Source: DASUFI01 sp036274635 (GTDB lineage: Bacteria > Planctomycetota > B15-G4). Taken from it: DNA of 6,504 nucleotides. This document shows positions 1 to 6,504 of the stretch, piece after piece. A program made the position numbers and the translations under genes. The DNA lies in NCBI GenBank assembly GCA_036274635.1, contig DASUFI010000212.1, forward strand, positions 1 to 6,504, written 5' to 3'. Numbering within the stretch: the first letter of the stretch is position 1; every line of letters begins with the position of its first letter. Under the pieces are notes generated by a model. It did not search any database, was not told the DNA's origin, and was given only the letters and a program-made list of their open reading frames with translations.

Positions 1-53
1 CATCCGGTCAGGGCCGCGACGACGGCGACAGTGAACAGGTAATGCGGACGCAT
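1..53 (-). CDS. Start of a probable lipoprotein (partial, cut by window edge)
   Basis: Only the first 17 codons are present, reading MRPHYLFTVAVVAALTG. They have the shape of a signal peptide: a short basic start (R2, H4), then a hydrophobic core from about L6 to L15. The last two bases in the window are TG, the start of the next codon. If that codon is TGC or TGT, residues 15-18 would be L-T-G-C, a textbook lipobox for signal peptidase II. The ATG has a strong Shine-Dalgarno sequence, AAGGAG, five bases upstream, which makes the start secure although little of the gene is visible. It lies 81 bases downstream of the deacetylase gene on the same strand and may share its transcript. The function cannot be told from this fragment. 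Confidence 0.7.
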   Translation of the reverse strand, partial: MRPHYLFTVAVVAALTG

Positions 54-58
54 GGCTG

Positions 59-64
59 CTCCTT
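59..64 (-). promoter_or_regulatory. Ribosome binding site AAGGAG
   Basis: On the minus strand the sequence reads AAGGAG, then CAGCC, then ATG at 53-51. This is a six-base match to the anti-Shine-Dalgarno sequence at near-ideal spacing. It is the strongest ribosome binding site in the window and it decides the start of the truncated left-edge gene. Confidence 0.75.
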
Positions 65-134
65 GCGGGGGGTCTGCCGCGACCTCATGCGCCATTCCGC
101 CTTCCGACCGGCCACGGATTTCGCTTGAACCAAG

Positions 135-1196
135 TCACTCGCGCAGCGCCGGCCAGAATGGCGCGATCGTCGCTCGGCTCCGCTCCGCGATCCGCCGCGC
201 CTCCTCGCTCACCGGCTGCTCCGCCACGCGCGCGATGGCCGCCTCGTCCGCGCGCGGTGCCGCCAGCGTCGTGAGCGCCGCGCGCACGCCGGCGGCGACG
301 CCCGCCGGGTCGTAGCCGCCCTCCAGCGCACACGCGAGCCGGCCCGGGCAGTGCGCGTCGGCCCACGAGCGGAAGAGGTGGAAGAGCGCCGCGAAGCCGT
401 CGGCCGTGAGCTGCAGGTCGCCGATCGGATCCGCGTGCCAGGTGTCGAAGCCGGCCGAGACGAGGATGAGGTCCGGCCGCCAAGCGTGCACCACCGGCTC
501 GACCGCGCGCCGCCAGACGTGCAAGAAGTCCGCGTCGCGCAGGCCCATCGGCAGTGGCAGGTTCAGCGTGAAGCCGGCGCCGCGCCCGCGCCCGACCTCG
601 TCGAACCAGCCCGTGCCTGGATAGAACGGATAGCGGTGGCTGCTGACGTACAGCACGTCGTCGCGCGCCTCGAAGGCGTGCTGCGTGCCATTGCCGTGGT
701 GGATGTCGGGGTCGAGCACGAGCACGCGCTTGCAGCCCAGCTCGCGCACGGCGTGCTCGGCGGCCAGCGCCACGTTGTTGAAGAGGCAGAAGCCCATGGC
801 GCGCGTGGGCTCGGCGTGATGGCCGGGTGGGCGCACGAGCGCGAAGGCGCCGCGGGCCTCGCCGGCGCACACGGCCTCGGTGGCGCGCAGCGCGGCGCCG
901 GCGGCCAGGCAGGCGACTTCGTAGCTGTCGGGGCCGGCGACGGTGTCGGCGTCGAAGCGCGCGCGGTGGCCGGCGGTGGATTGCACCAGCGCGACGTGAT
1001 CGGCGTCGTGCACGGCCAGCAGCTCGTCGCGCGTGACGTCGCGGTCGGCGGGCGCGACGGTGACGCCGGAGATGGGGTGCACATCGAGGTCCGCGAGCGC
1101 CGCGGCGAGGCGCGCGGCGTTCTCGGGATGACCTGGGCCGGCGTCATGCCGCAGGAAGGCCTGGTCGCGGATCAGCAGAGCGCGAGGATGCATCAT
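135..1196 (-). CDS. Histone deacetylase family protein (class II / HDAH-like amidohydrolase)
   Basis: This is a zinc-dependent deacetylase of the arginase-deacetylase fold, 353 residues and complete. In bacteria these cytoplasmic enzymes remove acetyl or other acyl groups from lysine or polyamine-type substrates; the substrate here is unknown. Visible motifs (numbered from this start): the N-terminal GPGHPENAARL near residue 20; RPPGHHA with the catalytic His pair at 126-127; the zinc motif DPDIHHGNGTQ with ligands D164 and H166; the third ligand D251 in SAGFD; and the catalytic Tyr295 in LEGGYD. PFYPGTG and HADPIGDLQLT are also typical. The frame stays open upstream to a GTG at 1229, but the 11 extra codons often have A or T in the third position, unlike the gene body, so they look noncoding. 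Two ATGs stand in tandem at 1196 and 1193, neither with a clear ribosome binding site, and either could be used. The residue between the two Asp of the zinc motif is Pro, which is unusual. Confidence 0.95.
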   Translation of the reverse strand: MMHPRALLIRDQAFLRHDAGPGHPENAARLAAALADLDVHPISGVTVAPADRDVTRDELLAVHDADHVALVQSTAGHRARFDADTVAGPDSYEVACLAAGAALRATEAVCAGEARGAFALVRPPGHHAEPTRAMGFCLFNNVALAAEHAVRELGCKRVLVLDPDIHHGNGTQHAFEARDDVLYVSSHRYPFYPGTGWFDEVGRGRGAGFTLNLPLPMGLRDADFLHVWRRAVEPVVHAWRPDLILVSAGFDTWHADPIGDLQLTADGFAALFHLFRSWADAHCPGRLACALEGGYDPAGVAAGVRAALTTLAAPRADEAAIARVAEQPVSEEARRIAERSRATIAPFWPALRE

Positions 1197-1288
1197 GGAA
1201 TGATGCTTATGGGCGGAACTAAGGAACACGGAACCCCGTCGTCGTTGCTAGCGGTCGCGGTGGGGGAGAGGAAGCTCGCCGCGATTGC

Positions 1289-1304
1289 GCGCACCTGCGT
1301 GCGC
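1289..1304 (-). terminator. Weak hairpin downstream of the coupled three-gene unit
   Basis: A perfect 6-base inverted repeat (GCGCAC / GTGCGC) with a 4-base loop starts 10 bases past the stop codon of the 362-residue gene. No run of T follows it on the minus strand, so it is not a standard intrinsic terminator. In DNA this rich in G and C, a stem of this size can arise by chance. It is listed because it sits where a 3' end would be expected, between that gene and the deacetylase gene. The rest of the gap (1197-1314) shows no clear promoter. Confidence 0.2.
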
Positions 1305-1314
1305 CCCGCCCCCC

Positions 1315-2403
1315 TCACTCCTTCAGCAACTCGAACTGCCCGCCCGCATACCTCCAGAACCCGCTGAAACTATCCAGCACCACCCGCTGACCGTCGTGCC
1401 ACAGCAACCCGCTCGTCGCGCGGTGCCCGCCCGGATTCAGCGCCGCCACGCACCCCGTGAGCGGCGGCTGCGACAGGAAGGCCGCCACGTCGTTCACGGG
1501 GAACACCACCAGATCCGGCGCCGCATCCCGCCGAAACGTGTCCGCCCCTTCCTCGCTGGTGAACAGCAACCCGTGCGGCAGCGAGTCCTCGGTCGGCTCC
1601 GCGCCCTCCTCGCCGTCCGCCTGCGGCTGGATGACCGCCGGCGTCCCCAGCCGCGGCCCGAGCGACCACAGCCGGTTGCTCGTGGGCCAGTCCACCAGCG
1701 CGACGCGCCCGAGCGCCTCGACCAGGCGTGCGTCGCAGTCGTCGCGGTTGTCGATGAACTCGATCTGCTCCTCCCCGTCGTAGGGGTGGAAGCGGTTGTC
1801 GGGGCCGAGGATCTCGAAGACGGGCTCGCCGCCGTCCTTCTCGGGGGGCGAGACGCGCAGGTACTGCAGGTCCTCGCGCTCGTCCACGCAGAAGAAGAGG
1901 GGGCGCTCGTCCCACACCACGCCGGCGTAGCCCTCGCGCACGAGGTGCGTGAGGAACATGGCCAGGTTGTCGATGGGCACGATCTCCTGCGCGCCGTCCT
2001 CGGCGGCGGCGGCCTCGCGCGTGTCGTGGCAGTTGGCGGCGAAGCCCATGGGCAGCGCGGGGTGCAGGCCGCCGGCGAAGCCGCCCTCGCGGCGCGCGGC
2101 GAAGGCCAGCGCGGGCTGCGGCGGGCGCGCGGCCACGTAGCCTTCGATGAGCGACTGGATGAGCGGCGTGTGCTCGGCGTGCCCGGCGTCGGGCACGTGC
2201 AGGCTGCTGGCGTTCCAGCGCGCGACGGGCGTCCACTCGCCCTGCGCGCCCCACGAGACGGGCCGGCCGCCCTCGGGCAGAGGGAAGAGCGGGTCGCCGG
2301 GGCGCGCGAGGAAGATGACCGCGCGCGTGTCGGCGCTGTAGCCGCCCTCCACGAGCAGGTAGTCGCGGCCGTCGTGGCTCACGATGGTTCCCGGGGGTTT
2401 CAC
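1315..2403 (-). CDS. Uncharacterised acidic protein, possibly SseB-like
   Basis: This is a complete 362-residue protein of no family I recognise with certainty. It has no signal peptide or membrane segment and is rich in Asp and Glu, with an acidic linker near residues 263-274, so it is probably cytoplasmic. Residues 280-325 run LLFTSEEGADTF, then VVFPVNDVAAFL, then ALNPGG. That order (an FTS-E strand-helix start, a hydrophobic strand, a helix, then NPG) recalls the SseB N-terminal domain; this is my inference from pattern only. A related segment, IVPIDNLAMFL, occurs at 141-151 and suggests two copies of one domain. The start is a GTG whose last two bases lie in the TGA stop of the small membrane protein gene upstream (GTGA overlap), so translation is probably coupled. 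GTG with no separate ribosome binding site fits that arrangement. Third-position G/C use is uniform, with no sign of recent transfer. Confidence 0.85.
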   Translation of the reverse strand: MKPPGTIVSHDGRDYLLVEGGYSADTRAVIFLARPGDPLFPLPEGGRPVSWGAQGEWTPVARWNASSLHVPDAGHAEHTPLIQSLIEGYVAARPPQPALAFAARREGGFAGGLHPALPMGFAANCHDTREAAAAEDGAQEIVPIDNLAMFLTHLVREGYAGVVWDERPLFFCVDEREDLQYLRVSPPEKDGGEPVFEILGPDNRFHPYDGEEQIEFIDNRDDCDARLVEALGRVALVDWPTSNRLWSLGPRLGTPAVIQPQADGEEGAEPTEDSLPHGLLFTSEEGADTFRRDAAPDLVVFPVNDVAAFLSQPPLTGCVAALNPGGHRATSGLLWHDGQRVVLDSFSGFWRYAGGQFELLKE

Positions 2404-2582
2404 GAAGCGGACTCCTCCAGCGCGCGCTGGAGGGCGCGGCGATGACGGGCACGGGTGAACAGGAAGATGACCAGGTGGAAGGGCGTGGACAGCAGGTCGA
2501 GGGCCAGCTTGCCGGCGAGCAGGGCCTGCTCGGCGCGCGAGCCTTGCGGCGCAGGGGCGGGTGCGGGCTGGGGTGTGCTCAC
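2400..2582 (-). CDS. Small single-helix membrane protein (60 aa)
   Basis: This small gene starts with a GTG that overlaps the TGA stop of the FGE-like gene by four bases (GTGA). It ends in a TGA that overlaps the GTG start of the next gene in the same way. The protein has a Pro/Ala-rich N-terminus (PQPAPAPAP, residues 5-11 and beyond). A hydrophobic or amphipathic stretch runs from about L21 to F42 and ends in HLVIFLF. A strongly basic segment follows (RARHRR, 44-49), with a short polar C-terminus. The positive-inside rule would put the C-terminus in the cytoplasm. Nearly all codons end in G or C, as in real genes here, and the exact fit between two neighbours argues strongly that it is translated. 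No family is recognised. Given the gene order, it could link the exported FGE-like protein with the cytoplasmic 362-residue protein at the inner membrane, but that is conjecture. Confidence 0.7.
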   Translation of the reverse strand: MSTPQPAPAPAPQGSRAEQALLAGKLALDLLSTPFHLVIFLFTRARHRRALQRALEESAS

Positions 2583-3931
2583 AGGTCCTTGGCGCAGCGG
2601 AAGCCGATCGGGCGCGTATAGCGCGGCGAGGCGAAGGCGTCGTTGCCGGGGGCGGTCCAGCGGTAGCGCGTGGCCAGCTCCTCGCGCCGGCTGTCGAAGG
2701 CGCCGCCGCGGATGGCCACGTTGACCAGGCCCTCGGGCGGGTGCTCGAGGTTGGTGCCGTCCTCGAGGGTGGCCGTCCACTCCCACACGTTGCCCGCCAT
2801 GTCCAGCGCGCCGCAGGCGGCCGGCGCCTGGGGGAAGCTCTCCACCGGCAGCGGGCGCGTCGCGCCCTCGGCGCCGTTGCACAGCCCGGAGTGGAACTCG
2901 TTGCCCCAGGGATAGGCGCGGCCGTCGACGCCGCCGGCCGCCGCCTCCCACTCGTCCTCCGTGGGCAGGCGCTTGCCGGCCCACGCGGCGTAGGCCGCGG
3001 CCTGCGTCCAGTTCACGTAGCAGACGGGCAGGTCGCGCTCGTCGGCCTCCGGCGTGTAGTCGCCCGTGTCGAAGGGCACCCAGCCGCGCGGCGCCAGCGC
3101 GGCGCGCTTGTCGACCGGTTGCGCGTTCAGGAACAGCGAGTACTCGCCCTCGGTCACCTCGTGGCGGTCGATCGCGAAGGCGTCCAGCCGCGCGTGGCGC
3201 GCGGGCCGCTGCCAGCCGGCGTTGGGCCCCAGCTCGTAGCTGCCGCCGGGGACGACGACCATGCCCGGCGGCGCCGCCTCGCCGCGCGTGCCGTAGCGCT
3301 CGGGGTGCTGCAGTCGGTCCAGCTTCACGCCCGCCGCCTCGTAGGCCGTGAGCGCCGTCTTGAGGCGCTCGGCCTCGGGCAGGCCCTCGTGGAAGACCTG
3401 GTTCCAGAACTCGTACCAGTTGCGGCCGGCGGGCAGCGTGGTGTCGATGGCCTGCAGGATCTGCTCGCTGGTGATGTCGTCGAAGCGCTCGTGGCCAGCC
3501 AGCGCCTCGGCCACGCGGCGCAGCAGGAAGGCGGCGAAGCGCGGGTCCACCGGCGTGGCGGCGGCCACCGGATCGGAGAAGGCCTCCTGCAGGATCTGTC
3601 GGCGCGTGCCGCGCAGGATGGGGCGGCCCTTGGCCAGCTCGGCGGTGAGGCGCGCGGAGGCGGAGGGCAGCGCGTCGTGCATGGCGAGGACCAGCGTCTG
3701 GCGGCGGGCGGGCGCGTCGGCGTCGGAGGTGAGCGCGGCGTAGTCGTCCGCGAGGTCGTAGACCAGCGCCTCGAGGCCGGCGGAGGCCAGGTCCTTCTCG
3801 TTGCGGGCCGCGACCACGGCGGCCTCGGCGGCGGCGAGCGCCTCGGGCGAGGCCGGCTTCTCCTGCGCGCCCGCCGGCGCACGGAGCATCGCGAGCAGCG
3901 CCCCGCTGAACAGCAGGCGCGCGCAGGTCAT
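2579..3931 (-). CDS. Exported FGE/SUMF1-like domain protein lacking the catalytic cysteines
   Basis: This is a complete 450-residue protein. The N-terminus (basic residue R5, hydrophobic core 6-16, then APAGA-QE) is a signal peptide, probably cut after A22, so the protein is periplasmic or secreted. Residues 24-215 form a mostly helical region I do not recognise. Residues 221-450 form a full formylglycine-generating-enzyme sulfatase-type domain: GMVVVPGGSYELG (223-235), DRHEVTEGEY (255-264), VCYVNWTQAAAYAAWAGKRL (303-322), PTEDEWEAA (323-331), YPWGN (340-344), DMAGNVWEW (377-385), IRGGAFDSR (407-415) and the closing RPIGFRC (440-446). True aerobic FGE carries two copper-binding cysteines shortly after the RGG motif; here the stretch after RGG has none, so sulfatase activation is unlikely. 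Many bacterial members of this fold are non-catalytic or do other work. The start at 3931 is chosen over the longer open frame because it has GAAGGA five bases upstream and begins the signal peptide. The stop overlaps the next gene by four bases. Confidence 0.9.
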   Translation of the reverse strand: MTCARLLFSGALLAMLRAPAGAQEKPASPEALAAAEAAVVAARNEKDLASAGLEALVYDLADDYAALTSDADAPARRQTLVLAMHDALPSASARLTAELAKGRPILRGTRRQILQEAFSDPVAAATPVDPRFAAFLLRRVAEALAGHERFDDITSEQILQAIDTTLPAGRNWYEFWNQVFHEGLPEAERLKTALTAYEAAGVKLDRLQHPERYGTRGEAAPPGMVVVPGGSYELGPNAGWQRPARHARLDAFAIDRHEVTEGEYSLFLNAQPVDKRAALAPRGWVPFDTGDYTPEADERDLPVCYVNWTQAAAYAAWAGKRLPTEDEWEAAAGGVDGRAYPWGNEFHSGLCNGAEGATRPLPVESFPQAPAACGALDMAGNVWEWTATLEDGTNLEHPPEGLVNVAIRGGAFDSRREELATRYRWTAPGNDAFASPRYTRPIGFRCAKDL

Positions 3932-3936
3932 GATGG

Positions 3937-3942
3937 TCCTTC
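3937..3942 (-). promoter_or_regulatory. Ribosome binding site GAAGGA of the FGE-like gene
   Basis: The minus strand reads GAAGGA, then CCATC, then ATG at 3931-3929, a good match at five-base spacing. It settles the start of the FGE-like gene at 3931 and rules out the upstream extension, which would be an unlikely arginine-rich N-terminus running back into recG. Confidence 0.7.
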
Positions 3943-3969
3943 GTGGTGTCTTCCGCACGACAGCCCTCC

Positions 3970-6183
<2,214 letters not shown>

Positions 6184-6196
6184 GCTATCCTAGGCC

Positions 6197-6504
6197 GTGG
6201 ACCGGGCGACCCTCACGTTCCTGGCGCGGCGCATGAGCGCCTACGAGCGCCTGATCCGCCTGGACAAGCCGATCGGCACGCTGCTGTTGCTGTGGCCGAC
6301 GCTGTGGGCGTTGTGGCTGGCGTCCGAAGGGCAGCCGCGCTACGACCACCTGGTCATCTTCCTCACCGGGACGCTGCTGATGCGCTCGGCGGGCTGCGCC
6401 ATCAACGACTACGCCGACCGCGAGTTCGACCAGCACGTGGAGCGCACGCGCGGACGGCCGCTCGCCGCCGGGGAGATCGAGCCGTGGGAAGCGCTCGTGG
6501 TCGC
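6197..6504 (+). CDS. ubiA: 4-hydroxybenzoate polyprenyltransferase UbiA (partial, 3' end missing)
   Basis: UbiA joins a polyprenyl chain to 4-hydroxybenzoate at the inner membrane, the first membrane-bound step of ubiquinone synthesis. The 102 codons present hold the N-terminal third: RLDKPIGTLLLLWPTLWALW (residues 21-40, start of the first membrane helix), a second hydrophobic segment (about 52-67), then the first Asp-rich motif NDYADREFD (70-78), which binds prenyl diphosphate through magnesium, and the family signature HVERTRGRPLAAG (80-92). Translation can begin at GTG 6197, just after an in-frame TAG at 6191, or at ATG 6233, which would remove 12 residues. The longer form is closer to E. 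coli UbiA in length before DKPIG, but neither start has a clear ribosome binding site. The gene lies 13 bases after recG and probably shares its transcript. ubiC, often found just upstream of ubiA, is not there. Confidence 0.95.
   Translation, partial: MDRATLTFLARRMSAYERLIRLDKPIGTLLLLWPTLWALWLASEGQPRYDHLVIFLTGTLLMRSAGCAINDYADREFDQHVERTRGRPLAAGEIEPWEALVV

Noticed and set aside
54..134. Possible terminator after the deacetylase gene
   Set aside because: Only short palindromes around CCGG are seen, with no stable stem and no T run.
1197..1250. Possible promoter for the deacetylase gene (CATAAG as a -10 box)
   Set aside because: The sequence is less GC-rich than its surroundings, but the only -35 candidate (TTCCGT) is poor. 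The match is not better than chance.
351..1367. Long open frame on the plus strand opposite the deacetylase
   Set aside because: It lies antisense to a gene with full catalytic motifs. Its translation is rich in Arg, Ala, Gly and Val with no recognisable domain, which is what high-GC antisense frames look like.
1285..2445. 386-codon open frame on the plus strand opposite the 362-residue gene
   Set aside because: It has no domain or ribosome binding site and a low-complexity Arg/Val/Ala composition. The minus-strand gene is supported by its overlap with its upstream neighbour and by a protein-like sequence.

Overview
The window comes from a very GC-rich bacterial chromosome. Third codon positions are almost all G or C in every gene. 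The UbiA fragment has the form typical of proteobacterial ubiquinone biosynthesis (DKPIG...LLLLWPTLWALW, then NDYADREFD). This points to a ubiquinone-making proteobacterium, most likely a gammaproteobacterium; genus cannot be read from the sequence. The stretch is densely coding and shows no mobile elements, CRISPR arrays, rRNA or tRNA genes.

Layout: the left two thirds are on the minus strand and the right third on the plus strand, diverging at about 3932-3969. Minus strand, in order of transcription: a secreted protein with a formylglycine-generating-enzyme (FGE/SUMF1-like) fold (3931-2579); a 60-residue, one-helix membrane protein (2582-2400); a 362-residue cytoplasmic protein of uncertain family, possibly SseB-like (2403-1315); a class II-type histone deacetylase family hydrolase (1196-135); and the first 17 codons of a protein whose N-terminus looks like a lipoprotein signal peptide, cut by the window edge (53-1). 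Plus strand: recG, the ATP-dependent branched-DNA helicase (3970-6183), then ubiA, 4-hydroxybenzoate polyprenyltransferase, cut by the right edge (6197-6504).

How the genes relate: the first three minus-strand genes are joined by two identical 4-base GTGA overlaps, where the GTG start of each gene overlaps the TGA stop of the one before. They are almost certainly translated as a coupled unit. This small cassette is the least familiar part of the window. Its FGE-like protein lacks the two copper-binding cysteines of true FGE, so it is probably a binding or structural member of the fold and not a sulfatase activator. The deacetylase follows after a gap of about 118 bases and could be a separate unit. 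recG and ubiA are codirectional and 13 bases apart, so they are probably cotranscribed housekeeping genes.

I found no convincing new multi-gene defence or biosynthetic system. The best candidate for undescribed biology is the translationally coupled trio.
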